Positions 20,620 through 32,850 are shown, counted from the stretch's first letter. The stretch: 64,000 nt of DNA from Ichthyophis bannanicus (GCA_033557465.1 CM066034.1:416494159-416558158), one strand, 5' to 3'. Program-made: numbers and translations. Notes: generated by a model from the letters alone, not told the origin.

Positions 20620-22382
20620 GTCAAAAGTGGTATTGTCAGACTCAAGGGTGAAGGAGAGGAATATGTTGAAGCTGATGAGGATAAAGCAGAATTGATTAAC
20701 AAATATTTCTGTTCACAGATGAAGAACCAGGAGCAGGACCTCAGAAAACACCCACAAACAGGAACAGAAGCGAGGGGCATCTAGACCAATTTTCAGAAGA
20801 CTGTGTTCGTGAGAAACTAGCTAAACTTAAAGTAGACAAAGTGATGGGACCGGATAGGATACACCCTAGAATACTGAGGGAACTTGGGGACGTTCTAGCA
20901 GCTCCACTGACTGACCTTTTCAATGCCTCGTTGGAGTCGGGAGTGGTGCCAAAGTACTGGAGAGAGGCACATGTGGTCCCTTTTCACAAAAGCGGAAGTA
21001 AGGGTGTGGTTGAAAACTACAGGCTGGTTAGTTTAGCTTCGGCGGTGAGTCAATTATTGGAAGCTCTGCTGAAAGAGAAAATAGTGAGGTTTCTGGAGTC
21101 CAGCGGATTACAGGATCCGAAGTAGCATGGATTCACCAGAGGCAGGTCTTGTCAGACAAATCTGATTGATTTCTTTGACTGGGTGACCAGGGAGTTGGAC
21201 CGAGGGAAAGTCCTCGATGTGCTGTATTTAGGTTTCAGTAAAGCCTTTGACACCGTTCCTCACAGGCGACTCATAAACAAACTGAGCACCCTAGAGATGG
21301 ACCCTAAAGTTATTGCTTGGGTTAAAAATTGGTTGAGTGGGAGGCGACAAAGGGTACAGGTAAATGGAGCTCACTCTGAGGAGAAGGAGGTTACCAGTGG
21401 TGTGCCCCACGGATCTGTCCTTGGTCCAATTCTTTTTAACATCTTTGTTAGTGATATAGTGGAAGGGCTGTTGGGTAAGGTTTGCCTCTTTGTGGATGAT
21501 ACCAAAATCTGCAATAGAGTAGACACCCAGGAAGGTGTAGATAACATGAGAAGGGATCTAGCTAGGCTTGAAGAATTGTCTAGAATTTGACTGCTAGGAT
21601 TTAATGTTAAAAAATGCAAGGCCATGCATTTGGGCTGCAGCAATCCAAAGGAGCAATATAGTATAGGGGGTGAAGTACTTTTGTCCACTAAAGAAGAGCG
21701 GGACCTAGGCGTGGTTGTGTTTGATAATCTTAAAGTAGTTAAACAGGTAGAAAAGGTGACAGCAAATGCTAGAAGGATGCTTGGGTGTATACGGAGAGGA
21801 ATGGCTAGCAGAAGAGAGGAGGTGATAGTGCCTCTGTATAAGTCTTTGGTGCAACCTCATTTGGAGTATTGTGTGCAATTCTGGAGACCGCACCTTCAAA
21901 AGGATATAAACTGGATGGAGTTAGTGCAGAGGGTGGCTACTAAAATGGTTAGTGGTCTTCATTATAAAGCATATGAGGACAGACTTAAGGATCTTAATAT
22001 ATACACCTTAGAGGAAAGGCAGGATAGAGGTGATATGATTGAGACGTTTAAATACCTCCTTGGCATAAAAGCTCAGGGGGAGAGCCTCTTTCGATTGAAA
22101 GCAAGTTCTGCTATGAGGGGACATGGGATGATGGTGAAAGAGGATAGATTCAGGAGTGATATGCGGAAATGTTTCTTTACGAAAAGAGTGGTGGATCCGT
22201 GGAATAGTCTCCCAGTGGAGGTGGTAGAGATGAGGACAGTATCTGAATTCAAAAAAGCATGGGACAAAGATAGAGGATCTCTAAAGTAAAAAGGGGACTG
22301 TTGTAGTTGTTGATATGGAAGGACAGACTAGATAGGCCATGTGGTCTTTTTCTGTCGTTATTTTTCTATGTTTCTATGTTTA
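20620..22382 (+). mobile_element. CR1 LINE, 5'-truncated
   Basis: Coding similarity starts near 20640 in the linker before the RT and runs to the C-terminus. The 3' UTR (ggacagactagataggccatgtgg) ends in tttctatgtttctatg, the short tandem word typical of CR1 3' ends. No clear duplication was found; it abuts a Tc1 remnant. Confidence 0.85.
20640..22289 (+). pseudogene. CR1 ORF2 RT and C-terminal domain, broken
   Basis: From about 20820 most of the coding is in one frame. Motifs: GPDRIHPRILRELGD near 20850, GRSCQTNLIDFFDW near 21140, FSKAFDTVPHRRL near 21235, SGVPHGSVLGP near 21395 and LFVDDTK near 21490. The C-terminal domain carries ARRMLGCIRRG, LEYCVQFWRP, RGDMIETFKYL and VVDPWNSLPVEVV. In-frame stops are TAG at 21123 (where CR1 has Q) and TGA at 21588. 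The catalytic FADD reads FVDD and GVPQG reads GVPHG, so this RT would be impaired apart from the stops. Confidence 0.85.
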
Positions 22383-22870
22383 TAAGGAAAAAACCCACTC
22401 TCCTATAATTAAATATGGTGGAGATTCAGCAATGTTGTGGGGCTGTTTTGCTGCCTCGGGAACTGGAGGCCTGGAAGACATTAAAGGAATCATGAGGTCA
22501 GAGGACTACCATGATATTTTGGAGCGAAATGTCAGAAAGCTAGGACTGGGTCAAAGATCATGGATCCTCCAGCAGGACAATGACCAAAAACATACATCCA
22601 AAAGTACAAAATAATGGTTAAAAAGGAAAAAATGGACTGTTTTAAACTGGCCAGCAGTGAGTCCTGATTTCAGTCCAATCGAGAACTTTTGGAAAGAGCT
22701 GAAATCTGCCATTGTTAAAAAGAATCCTGGAAACACTCATGAGCTGGAACAAACCACAACTGAAGAGTCAGAGAAACTACCAGCAGACAGATGTACAAAA
22801 CTTATAGATGACTGCAAGAAACGTTTGAAGGCTGTCACCACTGCCAAGTATTATGCAACTAACTATTAGT
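22383..22870 (+). pseudogene. Tc1-like transposase, C-terminal half
   Basis: The sequence begins abruptly after the CR1 tail with the KYGGDSAMLWGCFAASG block. It continues through WILQQDNDQKHTSK, which carries the second catalytic Asp, a TAA stop at 22612-22614, and PDFSPIENFWKEL, which carries the final acidic residue of the D,D34E core. It ends near 22869. The N-terminal DNA-binding half and first catalytic Asp are missing, and no terminal inverted repeat was identified. Confidence 0.85.
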
Positions 22871-22983
22871 GAAAGGTGCCATTAATACTATCCAGGTCAT
22901 ATTTTGTTTGTTTTCTCAGAAATTATTACATCTAAGTTGCACAGACGTCTTTTTTTTTATATCTTTGAACATACTTTTAAAAT

Positions 22984-22993
22984 GTGATGATGA
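22984..22993 (+). repeat. 10-bp target-site duplication, left copy
   Basis: GTGATGATGA precedes the L1-type element and recurs at 28858-28867 directly after its poly(A). Confidence 0.85.
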
Positions 22994-23259
22994 GAGAGGT
23001 CACGTGATTCGGTGAGACCGAGCGGCTGTGGTCTGGTCAAGCTCCGGGCCCCCCTCTCCTGCCGCTGCTAACCTGAGCCGATCCTGAGCCTCAAAAACAC
23101 TCACAGCCCTGGATGAGGCAGCGGATACCTTGGAGAGTGGAGAGAGCAGTTCCAGCGCATGGCGGCAGTGGCAAAAACCAGCCGGAGAGAGAGGGTGCAT
23201 CCGGCGGGGCCTACCAAGATGGCAGACTCACCTCCGGCAAGATTGTTGCCGGTTTCGGC

Positions 23260-24004
23260 AGGGGCCATAGCCTAAATTTCGGAGGCAGTCTCCCAAGCAC
23301 TATCGGGCCAGTTTGAGGCCCTGCGGGGGAAGCTGGATGCGGTCAGTTGAGGCCTTGGGTAAAAGACTGCAGGAGGTGGAAGCACGCGTCGGGGAGACGG
23401 AGGACCGCATGGAAACCCTGATGCAGGAGGTGAGGAGTCTATGAAGTGCGCTAAGTGTGCAGGAGGCCAAAAACCGATGATCATGAGAACCGGTCCCGTC
23501 GGAACAATCTACGATTTCTGGGGGTCCCGAATAGTGTGCCAGATGCAGAGTTAAAAGCCTACATGGAGGCCCTGGTGAGGCAAGTGCTGGGATAGTGAAG
23601 AGGAGCATGGCAGGCTGAGGCTGGAGAGAGTGCACAGAGTTGGGCCTAAGCGATCAGCTGATACCAGATCGAGAGTAGTGCTAGCCAAGTTCTTATATTT
23701 CCCCCAAAAGGAAGCAGTGCTAAATGGAGCCCGAAAAATTGGAGGGGTTATCAAGGACAATGTCAAAGTTAGGGTTGCACAGGACTACTCTGCAGCTTTG
23801 AGCCAGAGAAGGAGGGCATATGTTCCTCTCTGCCAAAAACTAGTGGAGGAGAATTTACGTTTTACTGTACAATATCCATCAAGGTTACACATTATGCATG
23901 GTGGGGCACAGAAAAGCTTTGCTACAGCTGAGGAGGCGATGGAGTATATAGAGGACCTCATGCGGAGGAAGAAGACAGTTTGTGCGGCAGGAGCGGAGCC
24001 CTGA
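23260..24004 (+). pseudogene. L1 ORF1p-type RNA-binding protein, broken
   Basis: In several frames the order matches L1 ORF1p: a coiled coil near 23350-23460 (LGKRLQEVEARVGETEDRM), an RRM opening near 23485 (HENRSRRNNLRFLGVP), the middle RRM near 23620-23760 and a C-terminal domain (RRRAYVPLCQKLVEENLRF...YPSRLHIMHGG...FATAEEAMEYI) to 24004. Stops and shifts separate the blocks. The protein normally trimerises and coats element RNA. This copy cannot make it whole. Confidence 0.8.
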
Positions 24005-24796
24005 AGGGTACCTGAGTTGTTGGAGAAAGCCAGCGCAATGAATGGGAAGGGCGGACTGGTGGTCTGAGACTGCTGAGAGGACTTGTGTCCAGTGATGATT
24101 GTGATTTTGGAGAGCTGAAACACCTCAAAGACATAGAGCTGCCTTTATATGTGTGTTTGAGGGGTTATTGTATATATGTGTATGTTTGGGTTGTGGGGGC
24201 AGGGGAGATAGGGGTTGTAAGAGTAAATTATGGGTTGCTGTGTTGGAGGGCTGATTTAATAGTGACAAGCTGTTGTTATATGTGTATTAGTGGGGTTCCA
24301 AAATGAGAGGTTAATTCTGTTTGTTGGGAAGGAGGGGGGATTAGGACAAAAGAGTTGTTAAGCTCTAACTGTAAGCCATGGGGAGGTTATTGGGGCCGTG
24401 TTGGGTACAGGGTTGTGGGGTCAAAGCGGATTGTTCTATGTTTAAGGTTGGTGGGTGGGGGATTAGGAGGCTAGGAAGGAGCCACTGTGGGCAGGGACAG
24501 GGGAGGGGGGGGACCCGCACGCATCCAAGAGACCTAAAATAGGGGGAGGAGTAAAGATTAAGAAGGGGTTGGAGGAGGGTAAAGGGGGGAGGGGGGTTGG
24601 GGGGATGGGGCGCAGAGGTGGGGGGGGGTGAGTGAGGGGGGAAGCGGGTGGGAGAGGCAGCGCAACCGACCCGGGGAGAGACATTGGGGGAATGGACTCT
24701 GGGCAGGAGATTGGGAGGAGCCCCAGGCTGGGGGGGGGGGAGCTTCCCGAGGAGTATGTGGGTAGTGCGATGCATGGGCCTAAGCAGTTTGCAGTA

Positions 24797-27700
24797 TTCT
24801 GAGGATCATTTCCTGGAATGTCTGAGGGATCGGGAACCCAATTAAGAGATCTAAGATATTGCAAGCCCTAGCTAGACAAAAATGTGATATACTCTTTCTA
24901 CAGGAAACACATCAATCTAGGGAGGAGCACCTGAAATTGCAGAGGGAATGGGTAGGCCAGGACTGGGGTTCCCCAGCAGATGGGAAAAAGTGGGGAGTGG
25001 TTATTCTGGTCCACAAAAAGGTTAGATTTACCCTGGAGAGGGAATATGTTGACCCCAATGGAAGGTATGTGTTACTGTATGGGCTGCTGGAGGGGAGGCC
25101 TATAATACTGGGTAACATGTATAGCCCCAATGTGCTGGACCGGGCGTTGTACGCGCGGTTGGCTTCCAGAATCAAACAGCTTCCAGATGTTCCGTTGATT
25201 CTGGGAGGAGACTTTAATGGGGTACTGGATCCGGAGCTAGACACTTCACAGGGGGGGTGGGGTGGATCGGGCCCGCCTGCAAGGGGCAAAAGCCTTGCAG
25301 GACCTGAGGAATCGAGTTGGGGTGGTGGATGCCTGGCGCTTGCTTCATCCCATGGAAAGAGATTTCACCCACCAGTCACGAGCGCATGGTACAAGCGCCC
25401 GGATAGACTATATTTTCACATCAAGTAGGACTTTTGCACAGGTAACTGATGCACAAATTGGACCTTTAGAGATATCTGATCATGCGTTAATATGAATAGA
25501 AGTAGATTGGGCCCAAGCAGAAAGGCGGTCAAGGGTGTGGCGGTTCCCATTAAATTTGTATCGTGATGCCGAGTTCCGTCTCTTTCTTAAGCAGCGTTGG
25601 CAAGACTTTGTGAATAACAATGAACAGCACCAAGCGGACCCAGAACTTTTCTGGGAAATAGCTAAAGTAGTTTTGCGGGGGGACATTCTGGGCTACTCTG
25701 CACGGAAAAAGAGGGTGCTAAATGAAACGGTAATCTGAATGGAGAAACAGGTGGTTAGGGCGCGGCGTTGATGTGCGAGCTGTCCCAAGGCAGAGAACCG
25801 TAAACTGTTGTGGGAAACCCAGATGACTCTCAATGACTTGCTACACCAGAGGGCAAAAAAATCCTTTATGTACTACCGGTATCAGCTATATTGGTTTGGG
25901 AATAAGCCAGGGAGACTGCTGGCACGGTGTCTGCAGGGCAGTAGGGGGATTAGGATGGTGGTGGTTCTTAAGGATGCGCAGGGTAGACCCCAGAGGGGGA
26001 ACAGTGCGATTGTTCGGGTGTTCCAGGCTTTGTACAAGAACCTTTACCAGAAAGAAGGGGCGCCTGGCCCTCCTTTGGAGGAGTATCTGCGAGGGTTGGG
26101 AGTGCCAAGGCTGGGGGAGGAACATAGGGCCCAATTGGAACAGCTGATCACGCCAGAGGAGATACTCCGAGTAATACAAACGGCGAAAGGCTATAGGGCG
26201 CTGGGACCCGATGGGTTAGGGGCTGCGTTTTATAAATTGTTGGGAGAATTGGTGGCCCCTCCATTGGTGGCTCTGTACCATTGTAGAGCTGAACAAGGTG
26301 AGTTCAAATGGGGGGAGAATCAAGCACACATTATCTTAATTCCGAAGCCAGGCAAAGATCAAGGGCAGGCCTCTTCATATCGGCCAATTTCTTTGTTGAA
26401 CTTTGATTTGAAGGTGATGGCCAAAGTGTTAGCGGGCCGATTATCCCTGTTGTTGGCGGAATTGATCCATGCCTCACAGGTGGGATTTGTGAAGGGCTGA
26501 CACGTGGTGTATAACTTGTGCAAGATTTTGGCGTCGTTGGAGTGGACTCGGGAAAGGGGACGGCAGTCCCTGTTAATCAGCTTTGACGTGGAAAAGGCAT
26601 TTGACCGAGTGGATTGGGAGTACCTACATGGCCTCTTACCCCAATATGTTCTAGGGAAGGCCTTTTGTAATATGGTCCGGCTGCTTTACACAGGGCCGAC
26701 GGCGAGAGTGTTATGCAATGGGTTGCTGTCGGAGGCGTTTTTGTTGGAAAGGGGCATGAGGAAGGGATGTACGCTCTCACCATTGTTATTTGTGTTAGCA
26801 CTGGATCCCTTCATTCGCAGAGTAGAACTTTCCAGGGCCATATGGGGGGTAGACGTGGGGGGACATGAATTCAAGATCGCGGCCTTCGCGGACGACATTC
26901 TTGTACACCTGCAGTCGCCGCGGCAGTCGCTACCCAAATTGTTAGAAGAATTTGCAATCTTTGGGGAATTAGCAGGACTGCGTATAAATAGGGACAAATC
27001 GGTGGCCCTGGACATGCAGGGGGGTGTGAAGGGTAGCTGGGAGGGCGTGTTCCCTCTCCGGTGGGGTGGGGATGCCTTTCTCTATTTGGGAATTCTCTTA
27101 ACCAGAGACCCGCAGGAACTATATAAATGGAACCTTGAACAGGTGTTGGATGGACTTCGAGTGCAGGTGAGGGCCTGGCGTCCTTTACCCCTGTCGCTGG
27201 GGGGCGGGCGGCTGCGGTGGGGATGGTGATTTTTCCCCGTGTACTGTATTGGATGCAGACACTCCCTGTTTGGCTGCTGAAGCGCGATATTGCCCACTTA
27301 GAGCGCGAGATAAATGGATTCTTATGGAAGGGAGCGAGAGCGTGGATTCCACTACATCGATTGCGTGGAGGCTGGAGGGTGGGAGGGATGGGTATTCCGG
27401 ACTTGCAGGTCTATGCTTTGGCGTGTCAGGCAAGGCATTTGGGGGATTGACTAGGAGACACAGAAGCCTTTACACCTCGGGCTTTGAGGAGGCACTGGTG
27501 GCTCCCCAGACATGACTGGCAGCTTTGCATTTAGAAGGTTCGCAGCTACCAGGGCGCATAGCTCGGAGTGTATTGGTAGAGCCGGTGAGACATACATGGA
27601 GACAGTTGTGTAAGTATTGGAGCAAATCTCTGGCCGTATCAAGCTGGTTGCTGTTGTACGGCAATAGTAATTTTCTCCCAGGGTCTACGACGGCGGCATT

Positions 27701-28652
27701 TGGGGCGTGGAGGGCTGCTGGTATACGCTATGTTGGGCATGTGGTGGATGGTACTGGGAAATGTAAATCCTTTGTGAGTCTTTGTAGGGAATATGAGCTG
27801 GGCAGTGGCCATCACTTTGCTTACCTACAGGTCTCTCATTATGTGGCGTTTCTGCCAGAGGGGGAGCTAACGTCAGAGAGCTCAGCATGGATTTTGGAGT
27901 TCTTTGCCTTGGGGGAGGACTCCCCAAATACAATCTCCAGACTGAAAGAACGGCTGGGGCCTTGTGTTGGGAGGCCGGACTATACCAGGGAGGAGATTCA
28001 ATGGGTGGAGGAGCTGGGTCAGGGGGTCCCCCTGGGCTCAATTCTTAAAGCCCTATGTAGGATTGGGGGACTGGTGGAGGGGACAAAATGGAGAGAGGTG
28101 CAATTCAAAAGTGTTACTCGTGCGCACTTTTCCCCCAGGAGGGCCATGCAAAGTGGCCTTGGATGTAATGGGAGCTGCCTTAAGTGCTCAGTTGCTTTTG
28201 CAGATCTAGGGCACATGTGGTGGGGCTGTCCAAATATCCAGCTGTATTGGAAGAGGATTAGTACTTATGTGGGCAGCCTGCTCCATCAGTGCATTCAATG
28301 GTACGGGGCCTTTGTTGCGCTGGATCGGCTTGGGCCGCTTTACCCTAAGGGGAGATGGGAGCGAGTGTTGGTGAGGAATGCATGTCTGGTGGGGAAGGGG
28401 CCAATACTACATAGGTGGAGTGAGCAATCGGCCCCTACATTCTGGGAATGGCATAATAACTTTCATCAATTAATGCTCTTTGAACGGCGGGGGGCCAAGG
28501 CTAATGTTAAGTGCTGGGCTAAATTCCTGCTGATTTGGGAACCCTATATCCAAGATTTGGGCCCCGTACCTGGAACGAAGCCCTCCACATGGGTTGATAG
28601 GCAGGGGGGTGGAGTGGAGGGGGTAGGGGAGTTGCTGGGGAAGAGAGGGTAG
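24797..28652 (+). pseudogene. L1/Tx1 ORF2 (endonuclease-RT), broken
   Basis: Endonuclease: RIISWNV at 24807 (followed by a TGA where R is usual), LFLQETHQS near 24895, LGGDFNGVLDPE near 25200, RIDYIFTSS near 25400 and ISDHALI near 25475. A frameshift falls in the G run near 25250-25258. RT: SSYRPISLLNFDLKVMAK near 26365, SFDVEKAFDRVDWEYL near 26580, RGMRKGCTLSPLLF near 26750 and intact FADD near 26887. Stops occur at 25493, 25736, about 25769 and 26498; further frameshifts near 27215 and 27440-27525. The last frame (27525-28652) includes CLKCSVAF..LGHMWWGCP near 28170, a Cys-rich motif typical of L1-type ORF2 C-termini. Confidence 0.87.
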
Positions 28653-28857
28653 GTTGGGGGGTAGTGGAGTATTGCCTGGGTGGTCAAGATACGGGGGATG
28701 GTTGTGCTGTGAGAGAGGGAAGGGAGGAGGGTTAGGGAGGTTGGGGGGGTAATGGAAAATGTTGTACCACAACTGTGTTAATATAGAGCCTCTGATGCGG
28801 GGATTAGATCACCCCGGCTCAGGGGCAGAGATACATATGTAAAAAAAAAAAAAAAAA

Positions 28858-28867
28858 GTGATGATGA
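28858..28867 (+). repeat. 10-bp target-site duplication, right copy
   Basis: GTGATGATGA follows the poly(A) and matches 22984-22993. Confidence 0.85.
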
Positions 28868-28904
28868 CATACAGTTGGTATATTTTCAATTATTTCTCAA
28901 GATC

Positions 28905-30406
28905 TTGTATGCAACATATCTAAAATTTTAGCAGAAATCGTAAATCAATCCTTCACAACAGGAAAGTTCCCAACAACACTTAAGCAGACCTCCATTCAAC
29001 CCCTGTTAAAAAACAACCAGCTTGACCCAGAGAAGGTAGAGTCCTACCGGCCAATTTCCAGCATCCCGCTGCTAGCTAAAATTCTAGAGAAAGCGGCCCT
29101 GAGGCAAATCCAACAACATATAGACACCTCATCCCCCCTAGACCCCTGCCAACACGGGTTTAGAGAAGCTCACGGTGTCGAAACACTCCTGACCTCACTA
29201 ATTAACACTCTCGTCTGTGGTTTAGACAACATCAAAGCTGGCTTTGTACTAATCTTCCTGGACATTGCCGCAGCATTTGACTCAGTCGACCATGATCAAC
29301 TACTAGCTCGGCTCCACGAGAAGGGGATCCAGGGTCTAGTCTGGCATTGGTGTAAATCTTATCTTGAAGACCGATGGCAGCAAGTCAGGATTGGCTCTAG
29401 TACATCAGAACCGTTCCAACAAAAGCAGGGAGTACCCCAGGGTTCCTCCCTCTCCGCGCTGCTTTTCAACATATACATGCAGTCAATCTGCGAAATCACC
29501 CGTTCCTTCGGAATATCATGCCTTATCTACGCAGATGACGTACTGATGTATTCACCTTTCAACATCACACTTCCAGATTACACGATTCTAGTTGATTGCT
29601 TCAATGCAGTAACAGACTGGCTCCTTAACCAGAACCTAAGGATAAATTTCAAAAAAACTGAGGTCCTAACCCTTACAAGAAACAAAAACTTCTCTCCTCC
29701 CTAATGGTGAGAGATACGGAGCTACCAATCAAGTCAGCCATACGCTACTTTGGAGTGACACTAGATCAGCAGCTAAACTTCAAAGAACACATAAGCCGCA
29801 CAGTAAAGTCTGTCTATTACAAGATCAAGACCTTTCTCCACTTGAGACCCATGCTAGATCCTGACAGCTTCCACACAATATTCCAAGCTCTTGTCATACC
29901 CCATTTTGACTACGCTAACATTATACTTCAAGGCCTCCCCAAAAATACACTTAATCATCTTCAATTAGCGATGAATGCTGCTGCCCGTGTATTATGTGGG
30001 ACATCAAGAAGAGATCACATATCCCCAGTCCTAAGAGATCTACACTGGCTCCCAATAAGCTGTAGGATCTCCTTCAAGGCCCTACTAATCACATTTAAGG
30101 CCATAAACAACAATCTCCATGCTCATCTCCCAACCCCCCAACAACAGCTCCAAGAGGTTGCATTCCGCCAATATACTTATTATGCCAAATGTTTCCACAA
30201 AATGGGCACAATCAACCAACAAACGGGCATTTGTGTCCTACGTACCCAGATCATGGAACAACCTCCCACATAATATCAGAGCAATCAAGGACGTCACTCA
30301 ATTCAGAAAGGCCCTCAAGCACCATTTGTTCATTACGCACTTTTCACAACACAATTCCCCCCACGCCTCATATCCTCACATACCATCCCTCAACCCGATA
30401 GCTTAG
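28905..30406 (+). pseudogene. L2-like RT, frameshifted
   Basis: The first block is open without a start codon: SYRPISSIPLLAKILEKAA near 29040, LDIAAAFDSVDHDQLLARL near 29260, QGVPQGSSLSALLFNIYM near 29430 and YADDVLMYS near 29529. It ends at a stop/frameshift at 29702. The next frame (29704-30273) continues from RYFGVTLDQQLNF to the HWLPISCRISFKALL region. A second shift near 30130-30200 leads to VPRSWNNLPHNIR and FRKALKHHLF, ending at 30406. The catalytic site is intact but the protein is split. Confidence 0.85.
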
Positions 30407-30520
30407 CAGCATACACTAGTTTGATAAGAGGAAGTGGTCCATAAATGGAATACGGTCCACACTGGATCTCATTCCCTGTTCCACCCTTGTAACATTATTG
30501 ACACAGCAGTATGTAAATTG

Positions 30521-30744
30521 TACATAGTTTATTTATTTATTTATTTATTTATTTATGCTTTTCTTCTATACCGCTTTTTCCCAAGATCAAAGGCGGTTTA
30601 CAATTAACATAATGAACATGGTTTTACATGGAACATCGTATTTTCTTCAAACTATGTACAATTAACTTTTCATGAACAATAACATGGAACATGTAATTAT
30701 ACAACTGCTTTAACTATTTACATCAGTCAAATATTTACATAGTT
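30521..30744 (-). mobile_element. Short L2-like 3' tail insertion with 9-bp TSD
   Basis: TACATAGTT occurs at 30521-30529 and 30736-30744. Between them lies a minus-strand LINE tail: (TTTA)n, then cttctataccgc and gatcaaaggcggtttacaatt. It is about 206 bp, severely 5'-truncated and nested in the 3' UTR of the plus-strand L2-like copy. Confidence 0.8.
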
Positions 30745-30890
30745 CTCCCTGTTTTCTTTCCAAGTTGTCTTCCCTGTTTGATGTAAATTCGGGAGTGCCC
30801 TGTGGTCCTCGAGTCGTTCTATTAACTGTAAACCGCACTGATGATAAAGAGCGCAGTATAAAAGAAATGTTAAATAAATAAATAAAATGC

Positions 30891-31762
30891 AAGGGTGCCA
30901 ATATTGACCACAACTGTACATGGCATGCATCAGCACATCACACTTGTATGTGTGCATATCCCTGGGGAAATGTTGCAATGTGTATTTTGAATATTTTTGC
31001 ACATAAAATGCTAATTTAGATGCAAAAAGGCTTATAAGACTACTACATAAAGAAGCAGCACCAAATATTAATATCATTTCACTATAGGACAATAGACAAA
31101 CAATACATATTTTGACAAAATAAATAATATAAATTCAAAAGAAAAACATCCTAACCAATGAAGTAGATAATTTACAGCATGGTAGCTCTTTTATATATGA
31201 TTGTTAATGTATGAGATATGTATATTTTTTGATATCCCCATTATATAGATTTGTTTCTTTTCTTAAAGATAATGATGCAACAGACTATCTTTGATCAATG
31301 ATATGTGAGTGATATCACAATGCAGCAGTTTTCACAGTGGCCAATGGTGTACCAAAGGCGTTATGACAGTTATTGCCAAATCTCTGTAGCCAGAAACAGT
31401 GATCATGGGAGTTAATTAAACATCTTTCTATACAAAATGCCTCTCACAGGCAGTGTGAAGAATCTACATAATGGTCATCTGTTAGATACTACAGAATGGA
31501 AAGGTTCCAGCAACAAATTCCTGGCTTTTGCCATTTCTGAATTATCGACATCTGTGCTCGCTCATGAAACAGTAAGAATAAAAGCTTGATTTAATGTGTA
31601 ACTCTTACACAAATTATGCAGACAATGGCCACACACAAGAACATTGCCAATTACACTACAAGAGGAATGATGCTATGCAGAATTCCAAAATTATCACATC
31701 ATCAGTTAGAGATATCAAGACTGATGTGCACTAAGGTGGAGACGGAGGGGTATCATCAATAT
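30891..31762. other. AT-rich non-coding stretch
   Basis: I see no coding frame with motifs and no identifiable repeat. Confidence 0.45.
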
Positions 31763-31787
31763 ATTAACCACTGGACGCTGAGCTATC
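31763..31787 (+). repeat. Left arm of a 25-bp perfect inverted repeat
   Basis: The 25 bases beginning attaaccactgg are the exact reverse complement of 33299-33323. The right arm is preceded by a partial direct repeat (gcgtccagtgg) at about 33288-33298. Family unknown. Confidence 0.75.
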
Positions 31788-32105
31788 ATCTTCCTCACAC
31801 TCCTCCCCTTCTTTCCTAGCATTCCATCCTTCCTTCTCTTCCTTCTTTCTCAACCCCTTCCACTTTCTCAACCTATTTCTTTCTGCCTCCCTTTCTGCAC
31901 TGTTTCCTGTTTCCTTTCTCTTTCTCCTCTCTTTCCCCATTCCTCCCTCTTCACCTATCTACTTTTAATTGATACGTAATTTGGAAAACATCAGAGGATT
32001 TTTTTCTGTACCTGCCTAAAAGAGATATGAGTTATGTCCAGCTAAGCTCTTTGCCATTTTCCCTTTTCTCTCTTTAAGGAATATGTCTCTTAAACCATGT
32101 TAGTT

Positions 32106-32138
32106 TTTGGCTGCTAACGTGGTGCGTTAGCAGCCAAA
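32106..32138 (+). repeat. 14-bp-stem hairpin
   Basis: TTTGGCTGCTAACG (32106-32119) pairs perfectly with CGTTAGCAGCCAAA (32125-32138) around a 5-base loop at the left end of the inverted-arm region. Confidence 0.8.
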
Positions 32139-32318
32139 CCCACATGATAATTTGAAAACCTCAGCAGTATCTGAATGGGGCATTCCTGGTGGGTGGAGAG
32201 GGGGTTCTGCAGGTACTGCTGAGGTCTAGATTTCCCGCAGAGACCCTGCATTACCTTTGTTGGCAGATTCTGAAGGAAAAAGTCCCCAGTGCCTGCTGAA
32301 GCAGCCCATGGTGCGCGC

Positions 32319-32336
32319 GGGGGGGGGGGGGGGGGG
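32319..32336 (+). repeat. 18-bp G homopolymer
   Basis: An uninterrupted run of G after gcgcgc. Comparable C runs occur at 51124-51136, 51548-51562 and 61061-61073. Confidence 0.9.
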
Positions 32337-32734
32337 AGGAGGTGTGTTAGCGATCAGATGCACAGAGCTATCAACAGCTCTGTTCCCGATTGCCCACATA
32401 CCCCTCCAACTGCCATGATTGGGCCTGCCCTCTCCCCAATATTGTCAGTGCCATGGTGCTGTGATCTGCAGCACCGACAATATCCAAAAAGAAATTGCAG
32501 GCCTCACTGCAGCACAGATCACCCCTGGACAACCCGCGATCCCCATTGGGAGCTGCCCATGGGGGATCGATGCATCCCACCAACTGGAAGTTTCCTAGCT
32601 AGCCAGTCGAGCTAAGCCCTCCTCCCCCCACCTCCAATCAAAAATGTAAGGGTGGGGGACCTTTCTCCCCCTCCCACAATTTAAAACTCTCCCAGGTAGC
32701 CAGTTCACAAAAAGTGGAGGACCTGCACTCCAGC

Positions 32735-32850
32735 ATATACTACTACCTATCATTTATATAACGCTACAAGGCATATACAACACTAGGCAAGTACTCTCTA
32801 AAGCTCTTGATGGTAGAATGGAGCAGGAGCAAGCCTATTGACTCCTGTTC
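32735..32850 (-). mobile_element. L2/SINE-type 3' tail scrap
   Basis: On the minus strand it contains cttgtagcgttatataaatgat and ends in a tagtagtat tail, close to the L2 3' end near 56530 (cttgtagcactatataaatgct). Confidence 0.55.

Larger units (their letters stand above)
22994..28857 (+). mobile_element. L1/Tx1-type LINE, full length, dead (5.86 kb)
   Basis: The element is bounded by GTGATGATGA on both sides and ends with 17 A residues (28841-28857). It has a short 5' region starting gagaggtcacgtgattc, an ORF1 of L1 type, a G-rich spacer (about 24450-24760), ORF2 with endonuclease, RT and C-terminal zinc-finger-like region, and a short G-rich 3' UTR. TSD, poly(A) and completeness show a target-primed insertion with little or no 5' truncation. 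Confidence 0.9.
28900..30890 (+). mobile_element. L2-like LINE, 5'-truncated, 3' UTR interrupted
   Basis: This is the same family as the copy at 1-2640, shown by near-identical RT motifs. It starts inside the RT N-terminus and ends near 30890 in taaataaataaataaaa after gtaaaccgcactgatgataaag. The 3' UTR is split by a short minus-strand LINE tail at 30530-30735. Confidence 0.85.

Noticed and set aside
24365..24864. Proline-rich minus-strand frames opposite the L1 spacer
   Set aside because: They are the complement of a G-rich non-coding spacer between L1 ORF1 and ORF2; low complexity only.
28868..28905. Tc1-type terminal repeat (catacagttgg) right of the L1 insertion
   Set aside because: The resemblance to Tc1 ends is only a few bases and in the wrong orientation for a right end.
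31796..31960. Possible second pyrimidine repeat
   Set aside because: C/T-rich but too short and without a clear unit.
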